Source of the DNA: Trifolium pratense
Lineage: Eukaryota; Streptophyta; Magnoliopsida; Fabales; Fabaceae
Reading direction: 5' to 3'
Assembly (NCBI RefSeq): GCF_020283565.1
Contig: NC_060062.1
Location: 25,976,251 to 26,040,250, forward strand
Length of the DNA stretch: 64,000 nt
Shown here: positions 24,961 through 37,084 of the stretch, piece after piece
How the letters are laid out: each line of letters starts with the position of its first letter
How positions within the stretch are numbered: position 1 is the stretch's first letter
The notes under the pieces: model-generated
The model's input: only the letters and a program-made list of their open reading frames with translations
Databases searched by the model: none
Told to the model about the DNA's origin: nothing
Position numbers and translations under genes: made by a program

Positions 24961-25149
24961 TTAAACATTAGAATAAGGAGGAGGACGACAACATGGACCC
25001 CTTTTACAAACAAGTTTTAAACAACCTGGCACTTGTTTAATTTCGCAACAAGGGGGTACTGTAGCTTTGACATTGCCAACTATAGTACATGCTGAAATAA
25101 GAACAAGTAACATTACAAACTTAAATAACATCTTCAATTGAGTTTTCAT
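24961..25149 (-). CDS. Small secreted cysteine-rich peptide, copy 0
   Basis: A single-exon 62-residue precursor. Residues 1-29 form a signal peptide (Lys-rich start, hydrophobic core FVMLLVLIS, likely cleavage after VKA). The predicted 33-residue mature part has six Cys spaced CC-x7-C-x4-C-x4-CC (positions 34, 35, 43, 48, 53, 54), is basic and ends PPPYSNV. A TATA box (CTATAAATATATA on the - strand, near 25200-25212) lies about 55 bp upstream of the ATG. The gene lacks the intron usual for nodule NCR genes, and its spacing matches no NCR, defensin or knottin pattern that I know. It differs from the array copies at residues 16 (V), 21 (C) and 37 (I). The function is unknown; a defence or signalling role is only a guess. 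Confidence 0.75.
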   Translation of the reverse strand: MKTQLKMLFKFVMLLVLISACTIVGNVKATVPPCCEIKQVPGCLKLVCKRGPCCRPPPYSNV

Positions 25150-25567
25150 TGAAAAGCAAAGTTGATATTTTGCGATGAGTAATGTGTTAGAACAAGGAGT
25201 ATATATTTATAGGGAATGAAAGAATCCTCTAAAATATTATCCTCTTTCCGATCTTTTTGTTAAAATAATAATTTATATTTTAGATTCATGAAATAATTGA
25301 TGATCAAAAGCATTAGGATATTTTTTTACCAAAAACATTAGGACATTAATGATGGTCAAACTTCGACTTTTTTTTATCATATAGAATATTTTTTTTATAT
25401 GTTGACTGAATTTTAATACATCATTTATTTTATAACTATTTTAATACATCTTTACTCATTTTGATAACTATTTTAGTACTTCATTCGTCCTAAAATATAA
25501 ATATAAATAAATCAAACAAACTTGATGTATTTGGTTCAAAATTTAAACCGAATATATTCACTTTTAT

Positions 25568-26231
25568 TGTCCAATCATTGCTTATATTTTGGGACAGTGG
25601 ATTATATCATTACTTCTTACTTTACTTTGTTATATGCTTGAATTTATTATGATGTAGAAAAAAATTGGTGGTGGTGGTGTTGAATTTTCGGTTAAACTGA
25701 GTAGAAAAAAATATTATAGATAAGAATTTCAATTTAATAATAGTGCAAAAAAAATATCAATTTAAAAAAGTTAAGAAATTGATAATGAAATCATGTTGGG
25801 CTAATGGTGGATTTTGTAAAATTGCTGTTGTATGATTATGCCCAATTGACAATCAATAGTCGTGTTAAATATGTTTGGATCTCATCATCAAAAGCTAGCT
25901 CAAAGGGTGAGGTTGCCCTCACATATTTATACAATTCACATCTCGAGAACCTAAGCAATGTGAGACTTCAAACAATCTCAAACAACACAACAACACATTC
26001 AACACCCACCCTCACGCCTAGCGTGATCCTGGGTCAAATGCCCACATTGCAGTCCTTAACCTGGCTCTAATACCAAATAGAGGATGACAATCAAAGAAGA
26101 GAAACCAACATGCCAACAAAGAAAGATCAACCAAAGAAGAGACATGGAGAGAGAAGAACCAAATCAATCCGGAAGAGTAACCAAATAGAACAATCAAACA
26201 TACTACTGCATCAGAAAAATATCAAAACCAA
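25568..26231. other. Spacer with TRIM remnant
   Basis: The AT-rich part to about 25850 holds no gene. The rest contains the - strand TRIM remnant (listed), followed by A-rich sequence up to the partial repeat at 26232. Confidence 0.5.
25855..26075 (-). mobile_element. Partial TRIM-like LTR element
   Basis: On the - strand, TGGTATTAGAGCC (a primer-binding-like site, near 26061-26073) is followed by a short G-rich spacer. An LTR-like block comes next, with AGTCTCACATTGCTTAGG, a TATAAATA box and CCCTCACCCTTTGAGCTAGC. A matching 5' LTR on the right is not visible, so the element is truncated. Confidence 0.5.
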
Positions 26232-26591
26232 CAAAATATGCCTTTATTCATCCTAAATTCATTAGAAATCCTTTTTAGTCAAGTTTAATTGAGGACTTGC
26301 TTAAAATTGCAAAGAGTAGTTGCTTTGATCAGCTAATCGAATTTTAGTGCGACTTTCATGATTCTTGAGCTGTGATTCCTTTATTTATCTTTAGTTGCGG
26401 CTTTACCACTTGATATTTGAGAATTAATAACTTGCTCAAGTTCAAAATTAGACTAAAATCATGAAGTTGCTTTCTAACTAACTGTCTACCCCTTCCACCA
26501 TAGTCAATAATCATGAGTCTTCATTTTTCCATCAAAGTTGCTGTCATTAACTAAATACAAATAAAATTGAAAATTAGACCTAAAAATTGTG
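26232..26591. repeat. Partial second copy of the gene's 3' flank
   Basis: It is nearly identical to 22353-22730 and 33872-34230, from the ATGCCTTTATTCATCC block to CCTAAAAATTGTG, where similarity stops abruptly. It does not reach the peptide gene, so it is a broken relic of another duplication. Confidence 0.85.
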
Positions 26592-29500
26592 TTGCATTAC
26601 TCATTATAAATCATGTAAGACTAACCACTCACATTTGAATTTCTCCCTCAAGTGTGTCTCTCTCATCATATACTTGCAATGTCATTACAACAAATATAAT
26701 ATGCACCACTTGATTACACTAATGTGTGCAACAATTTTTTTTTGACAATAACAAAATGATATTCATTCATTCAAATTGATAGATTACATCAAATACAATC
26801 ACATAATCAACATCGCTAAAAACATAAATGATGAATCTGCAAACAAAACTCACAACATCCGAGTTAATAGCATACAACGGCAAAATGCCTACAACAAATA
26901 ATATGATAAAGTTAAAGTCACTGAAGTATCCGTGCCTCCGGATCTGCAACGTTGAAGCCCAAATCATTGGTTGAATCTGTAATTGACTGAAGCCGATCTT
27001 TTCAATAGAAATCAAATGAACACCGCAACAATACGGGACAACAAAAACGTCGCACAAGACGACGAACAACACAACGTCGCACTCAGACGGCGAAATCGCA
27101 AAAAAGAAAACACAAAAGAAAAACTTGATCAATGTGAAGATCACTTATTTAAATAAAAAAGAAAAGGAAAAACAATTATGAGGGGTGATTTTGGGTCAAA
27201 AATTGACCCTAAAACCACCCCTCCTTAGTAGATCAAGAGAAAAAAAAAACTAGGTTAAGGTGGGGGCGGCGGCTATGAAGAAAAAAAGAGAATCAACAAG
27301 ATATCTTGACACCATATTTTCTTGCAAAACCTTAACACGTTTAAAGTATATTTCATCCTATTATATTATATATTTAACATTTAATTAGTTCATAATAATC
27401 GATGTAGAACTAACTTTTTTTTTTGAAAATGATGTAGAACTAACTACTTATACTTAATTGCGTCAAAAAACTACTTATACTTAAACCAAACACGACTTAC
27501 ATGTTATTCGTGGGCATAATTTCCACTTTAGTCCATTTTTTTTTTATATTTCAAAAAAGGTATAACACATTTTTATATTCTTTGAAATTCAACACTGATA
27601 TAATGTTACTTCATGAAATTCCTTACCCTAGTTACACAATGGATCTCTCATCCCCATCCAATATACATATAGAAAAACAAAAGAAAAATTTCCACTCAAA
27701 GTGCAAACAAAATATATATTACACGATAAACATGAAATTTTATTTTGATTGATGTAGCTCAATGCATTACTATCTACATTGAGAATCATGACATCCACAT
27801 TCCCTTATTGCAACACAATGTTTTCTCTTTAGGCCCCCATGGTTCTTTTTCCCCCTGAATTTTACTTTTTTGCCCTTCAATAAAAATTTCGGTTGCTACG
27901 AACTGAATTTTTTTTGCCTTGAAAAAAAATTCGGTTTCTGTTAACCAAATTTTCCCTGAATTTGAACTAGTAAAAACTTCGGTTTCTGCGAACGCAAGGA
28001 CAAAATTGGAATATTTTGGGGTATAAAAGATACATGAGAGACCTAGAAAGAAAACATCTTGCAACACACCTCACAAGTTAACCTAGGTGTGTAAAAAAAT
28101 TTCTCGTCCGGCCCAATCCGGAATACCCGGCCCAGTGATAACCAAAGCGGGCGGTTCTTTCTTTGCGGGTTGGCGGGTCTAAGTATTATTCACAGCCGCT
28201 CGCTCTCCTATTCTTGTGTTTGGTTTCAATTCTAGCAAGCACCACTAGACTAGACGCGCGTTTTCCTTGTTTCTACCTTGAAAAGTGAAAAACATTCATG
28301 TTTGGCTTTCTCATCCAAAATCAATTCTGATTGAAGCCACTATTATTCCTAGCTTCTGTGGTAAACTGAATCCACGGGGGAAAGGCGCACTTGCATAACT
28401 GCATCCAGATTACAAACCACGGGGGAAGACAAAAAGATGAAAGGTCAGATATACTAAATACTTGTTTTTTTTTTCTTGCTTTCTTTTAGGTAAAATATTA
28501 GGTGATCTTGAATTAGATCATGCTTTCAGAAAATATATTTTCTCCTCTTGTGGGAGTTGTTTTTCGTAGATTGTTGATAAAGCTCATTGTTAGGATACAT
28601 GGGAGAGGGACAGTTAAAGAAGCCATTAATCAGCTAGACAGGATATCATATGTATAAATAGGAGAAATAAGGGTAGAAGAAAATCGTGTTATGAGAATTT
28701 ATAAAGTTAACATTAACTCAAATTGTCCATTTCTTTTCATATGTTATAATCAATTTTCTGTTGTCGTATGCTTAACACATGGTGTTTAGAGGGCCAACTA
28801 TAGGTGGTGAGTCCAAAGGATGTGTGTTAAACACATTTAGCTATTTATTCGAACAAGGGACACTAAGCCTTGAAGAAGGGCCGGGGAATGCTCCGGGTCG
28901 AACCCTGAGTAGGAGGGTGAGAGTTCAGTAGGACTCTTAGAATGGGTTGGGATAAACCTCTTTGATGAGGAGTAGCCGAGTTAGTACACGTATAGGTCCG
29001 AGAACTACATCTGGTTTGATGTCAAGTCCATGTCCAGGTGCAGGGCTTGTCTATGTAGGCCGTAACTCTTTCTGTGGATAAAACATAAACAGCATTGCTA
29101 TATCTCGCGACACACTTTGTCCCGAAAAGTTCACGAACCGCACACTTAATGTATATTAGGCAATGAAATTGACTTATTAGCAGAAATCACGGCAGGATGT
29201 GAATCAACAGTATAAAAAACATTGTTTTTATATTTTTATTCCTTGTTAAATTAAATAAAAATTTGGGCAAATACTAGTAAGTAGTAAGTAACCGCTTCAC
29301 TTTGCCGTCACACCGCATGGCCCCAAAACCTCTTTCTAAGTGCTCTTCTCTTGCAAAAATTTCTTCTCATGCGTACCAGTAAGTGAGCCACCAAGTCAAA
29401 ATCCAAAATAGGAGCTCAAAAGAAAAACCAATATGATATCCAATTGGTAAATATTCAAGCAAAATTGTGACCTATTGTGAGCTTCATAATTCAACGGAAG

Positions 29501-30124
29501 CTTCTGCAACCAAACACAATTCCATCACAGCTTGTACTGGGTCTGGCTGCCTTACTGAGTCAAACTCGGCGGTGCCAACACAAATCATTGGAAAATTTAT
29601 GCTAGCAAACCCTCTCACTGATACTACCATCATGAACCAAAAGTGATTTCAAAGAGTTCTAATGCTTTTAAGTTTTCACATAATAGAATTTCCAAACCCA
29701 ATCTATTATAAAAATCTTCATTTTCAAAACCCCACTTTATATATTCACCTCTGAGAAAAATTATGGAAGAAAAAGGGACAAGATATGGCAATTATTTGAG
29801 AGAGATTAATTTTGGAAGGAGAACAAGGCAAAGTTGCAAAGAGAAGAAGATTAAGTGTTGTCACTCGAGCGGAAGATGAAAAGAGACCAGAAAGAGAGAT
29901 AATTAAATTATTAATTAAACTTAATTAAATAAAAAGGTGCCACATCATTCTTGATTGCTTCGTGAGATACTGTTCGCTATATTAATCATTTCCCAACATG
30001 AAATTCCATATGGAATAAAATGTCACAATTTTTTTAGTTGGGATCTCTTATTTCATTCTTAGCTTTAAGTTTGTTTGTCTTTTACAAGTTCTCTAAATGT
30101 TTAAACTCTTATTTCTGCCAATCT
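26592..30124. other. Gene-poor unrelated DNA
   Basis: Open frames on the - strand at 26767-27144 and 27786-28067 have biased, repetitive composition and no domain I recognise. A moderately GC-rich stretch at about 28080-28440 and another at about 28860-29080 show no coding structure. No tRNA, rRNA or terminal repeats were found. Confidence 0.5.
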
Positions 30125-32819
30125 GGCTTGGAACTGGAAGCAGCCGTAGAAAAGGAAAGCAAAAAGTCTAAGAAAAGACAAGCAACCTCTGATCCTGATC
30201 TTCCAACCACAACTGAGAAGGTGGATTTCGGTAAGGATTATAATAATATTTTAAATTGTTTGTTAGCATGAGCTATCCATCTTCTTTGGTTAGGTTATCT
30301 GTGTTTTGGATTCCATGTTCTTGGTCTTTTGCTCCCATTGAAATTAAGATTACTGTTTTACTGCCAACTGTTTGTTATCTAGAATTTTGAAAAGTGCCTA
30401 TACTATTGGTTTATGTATGTTTTGCATGTCAAAACTTTTTGTTGGGAACCCGAAATTCCGCAACTTACAGAATATAGAAGAAATGGATTAAAATGCACAA
30501 ATACTGGAAAATAGTGTATTATTTCTGAAAATGAAAGGTAAAATGCAAAAGGATGAATATCCTAATGCCCACAGAGTACAGAGGCAAGATGCCAACTGTC
30601 CATAACAAACTACAATCTTCCATAATCCCACACTTACACCACCTCACTAAATTTACTATTAACTATTAAGGCATAACAAACTTGCCAACCGAGCATCTCA
30701 ACCCACTCTTTATATACCATATAACCTCACCATACTCTTTATTACATAATTGTCCCGTTTCCTAATCCCCTCACACACGGCTCTCTATCACTTTTCAACT
30801 CACAATAGTTATTTTAGGCTATAGAATTTTGAGTGCTATTAAGATTAAAAGAAAAAATTTATATGCTAAGGTCTAAGAAAATTTATTTTCCATAAACTCA
30901 TGATTAGCTTTAATAAGATAATTTGTTTATGAAAATTGTTTGCAATTTGCATGTTGATTTATGTTAAACTATATGCTTTGCTTTGGTATTATGAGTAGTC
31001 TTACCATCTGTTATTTTTTTTGAATAGTAATCAAACCCTTGACATCCTCACTCCACTTTATTTATCTTTTGAATGTTAATTATTGGTGATTGGTGAAGTA
31101 CTATTGATGAGTAACTTTGGCGCTGGCATTGAATGTAGATCAATGTGAGGCTGCAGAAGGAGTCCTTGATGATGATCCAAGTGAGCCAACAATGGGAGAG
31201 AAACTTGCCGGTCTCAATTTACTGGATGAAAACAAATCCAAGAGTGAAAAAGAGCAAGAATCTTTGGTTTCATTGAAGCCTCCAAGTGCAGACAGTGTAC
31301 ATATTTTGCTTAAGCAAGCATTAAATGCTGATGACCGCGCCCTTCTGTTGGATTGCTTGTATACTCAAGATGAGAAGGTTATCTTTTTTTCTCTCCTGCG
31401 TACCGAACTGTTTTTATATTTGAATGCTAAATGACCACTTTCTCAGTCTCTTATATGTGATGTAACTCCTTTTGCAGGTTATTATAAAGTCAGTTGCGCA
31501 GTTGAACCCATCCAATGTCCTCAAACTTCTTAATTCTCTTATTTCCATTATTGAATCTAGGTAATACATTATAACAATAATTGGATAGATTTAACTTATT
31601 TGGTATGCCTGTTTGTGTTCTTATTGAAGCATTTAACTTATTTGATAGATTTATTCCATGAGTGGCCACATCTGGATCTTCAATTTTTTTTTTTTCTCTT
31701 TCTTGTATGGGTGGGGAAAGGGGGATAAAAAAAATGGCAGTCCAGTGACTTTGGTAGAGAAAGCATGAGCAAAGAGATGATGCTCTTTGTTAACAACCGG
31801 GAAATTGGGTGGTCAATTTTTTTTTGTTCTTGAAGTATTATTATCAACACTTAAAATGATATCATATTAACATAGACAATATCCATATGCAGTAACTTTA
31901 GCAGCAATCAAATAGATAATCGTAAATTCGTAATTATGCCTTCTATGTACTGTATCAAAACCACACTACCATTAAAATAACTTTTAAACTTGTGTATTTT
32001 GCATCGACTGCAAATGACTTATATATACAAGTTATTCTTTCTTTCTTTCTTTTATAGGTGTGCAATTTTGGTTATGGATGAATTGTATATATATAATGTT
32101 TTACTCATTGTAGGGGTGCAATTTTGTCATGTGCTCTTCCATGGCTGAAGTGTCTGCTTCTACAGCATGCAAGTGGAATAATGTCCCAGGAATCTTCTTT
32201 AAAAGTTTTGAACTCTTTGTATCAAGTGAGTGCTGCATGATAACTCTACTCGATTAACATTTAATTTGTCAATTGCTCTACCTATGTCTTTTAAACTACT
32301 AATCATACGCATTTAATTTGATTCAATTGTTCGATAAATTGGAGCTACAAAATCCCCTCAAAAGTTTGTAGTAGACTCGACATGCTTATGAAACGACAGT
32401 TTAACTATTGATCATGTATTCACCAACCAACTAATAATTCTTTCCTTTTTGATAAATTTTTTTGTGCAGTTGATCGAGTCTAGAGTCTCCACCTTTAAGT
32501 CTGTCTTCCAAATCTCAAGTTTCTTAGACATCCTATACACTGGGGTAAGCTTCTTTCTGCTGTCTACAAATAGTTAACTTGAAGTTCATGATCAACTCAT
32601 GTTTATGGTGCATGGTTTCTTTCTTTTGAACAGGTTCTTGATGAGGAGGTAGACGAAGTTGAAACAGTACCAATTATCTATGTGGACACAGATGACAGTG
32701 AGGCAGAATCGGAGGATGTCATGGAAACTTACAAAGATAGCAAAGATGGTGAACTATCGGATGAAGGATTTGATAATCTTAGTGACATTGACGGTAGTGA
32801 TGGTATGATGGAAGATTAA
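30125..32819 (+). pseudogene. 5'-truncated WDR43/UTP5-like gene (Utp12 C-terminal domain)
   Basis: Exons ~30125-30230, 31139-31377, 31478-31560, 32114-32225, 32470-32544 and 32634-32819 join with correct phases and no stop, ending at TAA. The product has a Lys-rich start (VEKESKKSKKRQ). It then has an alpha-helical block from SADSVHILLKQALNADDRALLLDCL through ISSFLDILYTG, typical of the Utp12 domain of U3 snoRNP (small-subunit processome) proteins. The tail is acidic (DTDDSEAESED, SDIDGSDG). The family normally has seven or more WD40 repeats before this domain; none are seen upstream, so the copy is probably a gene fragment brought in by duplication or transposition. The first exon's acceptor is unclear. 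A fragment still expressed from a new promoter cannot be excluded. Confidence 0.7.
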
Positions 32820-33168
32820 TGATGTCATGTAAACATTTTTTTGGTTCTTTTCAAAACTTGTCATAACAAGATTAAGTCCCAGCAATAGCAGTTGATAACA
32901 CTTGAGTTGAGTTGCTAGAGAATGTTAGTAATGTATTCTCTGTAATATCTTGGAAACACCATATACATTTGCTTTCCCACAAAGCATAACAATTTTGAGA
33001 ATTTGATATTAGTGATTGATATGAGAAAATAGGGTTAATTGCATGTTGGAGGATTGGTTGAGTGAAAACATGATCATGGAATTCATTTTGCTTTTTATTA
33101 TTTATTTATTTATTATGATATTATCTGTTGAGTTGACGAGAACATTTGACTTTTTCTTGTAAGTATTT

Positions 33169-33736
33169 TCCTGAACCATTAGTCAGAATGTCGTTACCAA
33201 CATCTCAACAGATCCCCACTTTCACACCCCTAATGTGTGATCCAATTGTTCATGTCCCAATAATTGATGTCTGTTCTTCGGGGCAGGGCTATCTCGTGAG
33301 TGCTGGACCTGCAATGTCAACTAGTATTCCACCGCTGCATCCAAATCTTGTGAACCCACTGATCTCTGAATCGGATGCAGTGGTGAAAGGTGCAAGGGAA
33401 ACTCTAAGGTTGCTGATTGGTGGCTCAAGCCAGGGTAACCAACAGGTTATGTTAGACCCTTTCCCAGCAATTTTAACCAATCTGAATGAAAACCAAAACA
33501 ATGTCCTTGTTGCTGGCAGCCGCGGTCTTTACACTGGAACCAGAGATATAAATGTTATTGCAAACAGCATTGCTGCAATGGGATTAGTATCATTATCTGG
33601 AGCATCCAATGGAGACAATGAAAGTGATTCAGAGGTATGTGGCGGCAACTACGGTATTTTGGAAGCAATAAAGAAATCCAATGATGCAGGTGGTGCCTTT
33701 TCGGATGAGGGCGGACCCTCTTTAGATTCTAAGTAG
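33169..33736 (+). pseudogene. Duplicated 3' part of the last exon of the At2g39950-type gene
   Basis: It matches 21674-22235 with only about seven substitutions plus a 6-bp indel near the stop codon (GGPSLDSK instead of GGPFSK). The similarity begins abruptly inside the exon (PEPLVRMS), with no splice acceptor inherited, and continues without a break into the 3' flank and array copy 1. No promoter or upstream exon goes with it, so it is unlikely to make the original protein. Confidence 0.85.
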
Positions 33737-34995
33737 TTACAGCCTGGAATGCAATTGTGTTTTTCCATTTGTTGATCTTTCTCTCGTGTCCAGAAAATGT
33801 AGATATGTGCTGTAGCCCTTTTAAATGGAATTAGTGTAAGTAGCACGATTCCTGAGTAGTGATCCCATGCAAAATATGCCTTTATTCATCCTAAATTCAT
33901 TAGAAATCCTTTTTAGTCAAGTTTAATTGAGGACTTGCTTAAAATTGCAAAGAGTAGTTGCTTTGATCAGCTAATCGAATTTTAGTGCGACTTTCATGAT
34001 TCTTGAGCTGTGATGCCTTTATTTATCTTTAGTTGCGGCTTTACCACTTGATATTTGAGAATTAATAACTTTTCAAGTTCAAAATTAGACTAAAATCATG
34101 AAGTTGCTTTCTTGCTAACTGTCTACCCCTTCAACCATAGTCAATAATCACGAGTCTTCATTTTTCCATCAAAGTTGCTGTCATTAACTAAATACAAATA
34201 AAATTGAAAATCAGACCTAACGATTGTGATGTTTGGTGTTGGAAGACTGCAACAAAACTTGAAGATGTGGAACATGGTGATGGTGTTGTATAAATAGGGT
34301 TTGAGTTTGCTCCATTTACTATTCATCTATTTGTTCTCTGTTTAGGAGAGAGATAGATAAAAGTGAAGATTAATGAGATCTATTTTTAATGAGTTCCACT
34401 AATTTTCACTTATGTTTATTTCTTTCCTGAGCAGTGATCCCATGCAAAATGTGCCTTTATTAGAAATCATGCGCCTTCACTATTTTATGCCAAACAGATG
34501 AAAATGGACAAATTGCCGAATTTTCTTCAGGATGTTTTGAAAACATGAACTATACACTCACATCAAAGATGAAAATGGACAAATTGCTGAAATTTTTCAC
34601 AATGTTTTGAAAACTTTAACATGAATTATACATTTTGCATAAAAAATATAAATCATTCAATGATATTTTGTAAAATAAAATGTTTCCAATTAATCTTGTG
34701 CACTATAAAAAAGTTTTTTTTTTTAAAAATAATTTGGCAGCTTTTTAACTCATAAACATAATTTTCGCACATTTTTCTGCTTTCATTTGCTAATGGAGGT
34801 TCATGAAGTTCGTACGGTCTTTTATGTTTGTAAATTGTCTATATTCATAGAAAAAATTATGTTTCATGATAGGAAAAGTTTATGCAAGGTTTTTTTTTTT
34901 TAAGCAAAAAAAAACAAATTGCATTTATAATAGAAAAGATACAACTAGGGGGATAATAATAATGAACAATGAGGCTAGATTGAGATAAAGACACT

Positions 34996-35393
34996 CACAA
35001 CAAAAAAACATGCAGGCGGCGACCAAAAAAAAAAGCGTTAGCGTCGGTTTTATCCGTCGCTAAATGTCTGTTGCAGCGGTTGGTCAACTGACGCAAAAAG
35101 CAGCGTCGCTATGGCATACAGCAGCAGTTCAAGTCAACCGTCGGAATAACCGCCGCAATACTGTTTGCGTCGGTTGTCTTCATTGTGCGGCGGTTCCTAA
35201 CGTCCCTATATATTTATTTTTTTTATTTTTTTTTGAGCACTTAGCGTCCGTTATAACCGCCGCTATTTTTCCCACGAATTTTTTTTTTGTCTCCCACAAA
35301 TCATTTCCTGCTATTTTTTTTTGTACTTTCCCACTATTTTTTTAAGCGCTTTATTTTTTGGTTCCCGCAATTATTTTTAAACGTTATTTTTTT
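34996..35393. mobile_element. CACTA-like insert in copy 1
   Basis: A 398-bp insert missing from copy 0. It starts CACAACAAAAAAAC here (CACTACAAAAAAAC in the other copies), followed by many GCGTCGGTTTTATCCGTCGC- and ATAACCGCCGC-like subterminal repeats, the hallmark of En/Spm (CACTA) elements. The right end stops at a T run before CTAGCAAGG, so the expected TAGTG terminus is lost. The 93-residue frame inside is a chance product of the repeats. Confidence 0.7.
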
Positions 35394-35892
35394 CTAGCAA
35401 GGTTATGAGTGATTCTATTTGCTTGCCTCCGAGTAAAAGCTATGTTGTAACTAACATTTGTGTTAAGTAGGGACCTACAAGATGATAACAAAGTTCCTAA
35501 CTCATTCTCATACATATAATTATTAAGCGAAGCGTGCACCACTTATTGACAATTGCTTTCGAATATTACCCTATCATAACCATTTGATATGGCTAGAGAG
35601 AGAGCTTGCTTCAAGGCTGTAGCTTCGCATTCAGCTGCGGTAACTTCAAAAAGGAAATGTCATAGTATGAGCTTGAATGAAGGAGCCCATCCTATGAACG
35701 TTGGTTATTTGACAAAATGGTTGCCTTACTAGTTACTAGCACTCTCATATTCTTTTTTTTTCCCAAAGATAAGAGGGCTTGCACCCAAAAAATAAGATTA
35801 AAGCGCAATAAACACACTCCTATGTCCATTAAACTCCTATGATTAACCAAAGCATCTAAACAAAAATTTGCTTCGCAATAAAAATGATGCAT
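35394..35892 (-). pseudogene. RNase H-like remnant, array copy 1
   Basis: Same two-part RNase H-like fragment as in copy 0. Here the frame stops at NCQ-stop-VVH (CAA to TAA) and is open at NNYMYENE, the reverse of copy 0. The first part (CEANFCLDALVNHRS) is open over 66 codons, as in all array copies, but is only the end of the domain. Confidence 0.65.
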
Positions 35893-36776
35893 TACTATTC
35901 ATTAAAAAAAACATAGGTTGAGAAATTAAATTGTCTGAATCTTTTTCCCCTTTCAATGTTAGGTCTACACAAATCATGCTCAAATTTTGACCCGGCATAA
36001 ATCATTTCGACTCGGTTTGCTTTAGTTAAAGGATCCATAACCATATACTGAGGATAATTTCTCATCCCCCTCCCACCCTCCCTCCTTTTTTCACGCGAAA
36101 AATTTCTGGAAACGTTTATTGAATTTTTTTTAGTGTAATTTCAACTAAAATTTACACGGAAAAAACTTTGGGAAACATTTTCAGAAGTTTTCTGAGAAAG
36201 AAAAGAAATGAGAATTTTTCTATACTAAGATTGATAAGCCCAAAACCAGTGTAGGCTTAAGAGTGACAAGATCCCACATCCGACATTAATGAGCCTCGAC
36301 TCGGGAAACCACCCATTAACTCGGCAGTGGTAAGGAAAACAAAAAATGGCCCTTACCCGAGATCGTGAGAGGGAAGAGGAAAACAGTTAAAGGTCTTCTT
36401 TTAGTTTCTTTGACTTATTTATATTTTAAAAATAATTGTTAAAAATATTAGGGTGGAAATTTAAAACAACGACTTCTTATTTATTTCAATTCGAATATCT
36501 AAGCTTGTCACCCCTAAATGATGGTTGATGAACCTAATCATATTTCTACTGCAATACTACATTTTTGTCTCATATGCATTCATCTCACAAAAACTATTGT
36601 CCATTTGATCAATCGAATTATCATCTAAAAAAGAAGTATTATAAGAGATATTTTACAATAAACGAATCTCAAAAGCTAACTATAATTTGTGTGATTGTGT
36701 TTGTTCTTTATATGCGCACACAAATTCAAAAAAGACAAACAATAATAGAGAATAAGAAAAAAAAATCTTAGCCAAA

Positions 36777-36782
36777 TTTATT
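36777..36782 (-). terminator. Poly(A) signal of the copy 1 peptide gene
   Basis: AATAAA on the - strand, about 50 nt past the stop codon of the peptide gene at 36833-37021. It is preserved at the same offset in every copy. Confidence 0.55.
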
Positions 36783-36832
36783 AATGTAATTATTATATAT
36801 GAGAGGGACTTTTCTCAAATACAAAATAACTT

Positions 36833-37021
36833 TTAAACATTAGAATAAGGAGGAGGACGACAACATGGACCCCTTTTACAAACAAGTTTTAAACAACCTG
36901 GCACTTGTTTAACTTCGCAACAAGGGGGTACTGTAGCTTTGACATTGCCAACTATAGTACCTGCTGAAATAAGAATAAGTAACATTACAAACTTAAATAA
37001 CATCTTCAATTGAGTTTTCAT
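36833..37021 (-). CDS. Small secreted cysteine-rich peptide, copy 1
   Basis: 62 residues with the same layout as the gene at 24961-25149: signal peptide 1-29, then a mature part with CC-x7-C-x4-C-x4-CC. Array version: Ile16, Gly21, Val37. The three base changes from copy 0 all alter the protein. It is identical in protein sequence to the six further array copies. Confidence 0.75.
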   Translation of the reverse strand: MKTQLKMLFKFVMLLILISAGTIVGNVKATVPPCCEVKQVPGCLKLVCKRGPCCRPPPYSNV

Positions 37022-37071
37022 TGAAAAGCAAAGTTGATATTTTGCGATGAGTAATGTGTTAGAACAAGGAG

Positions 37072-37084
37072 TATATATTTATAG
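37072..37084 (-). promoter_or_regulatory. TATA box of the copy 1 peptide gene
   Basis: CTATAAATATATA on the - strand, 51-63 bp upstream of the ATG, implying a leader of about 30 nt. The same box is present in front of every copy. Confidence 0.65.

Larger units (their letters stand above)
22431..25567. repeat. Copy 0: single, diverged version of the array unit
   Basis: The 3' flank of the At2g39950-type gene. It matches the 3.5-kb array unit from ATTGCAAAGAG (22431) to TTCACTTTTAT (25567), but differs in four structural ways. It lacks the 398-bp CACTA-like insert (empty site between 23514 and 23515) and 38 bp near 23788. It has a 56-bp tandem duplication at 24367-24478, and it carries many substitutions. 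Here the repeat is still joined to the intact host gene. Confidence 0.85.

Noticed and set aside
24961..25149. Nodule NCR peptide
   Set aside because: No intron after the signal peptide, and the paired-Cys spacing differs from the 4- or 6-Cys NCR patterns that I know.
27786..28067. 93-codon - strand frame as a gene
   Set aside because: Built from repeated TETEFF/ATEIF-like segments with no known domain, signals or exon structure.
35064..35345. 93-codon open frame repeated in every array unit
   Set aside because: It lies wholly inside the CACTA-like insert and is made of translated subterminal repeats and T runs. A one-base change in copy 8 alters its end, so conservation comes from copying.
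36565..36771. 68-codon + strand frame in every unit
   Set aside because: Lys/Tyr-rich, low-complexity translation of AT-rich DNA that overlaps the poly(A) side of the peptide gene.
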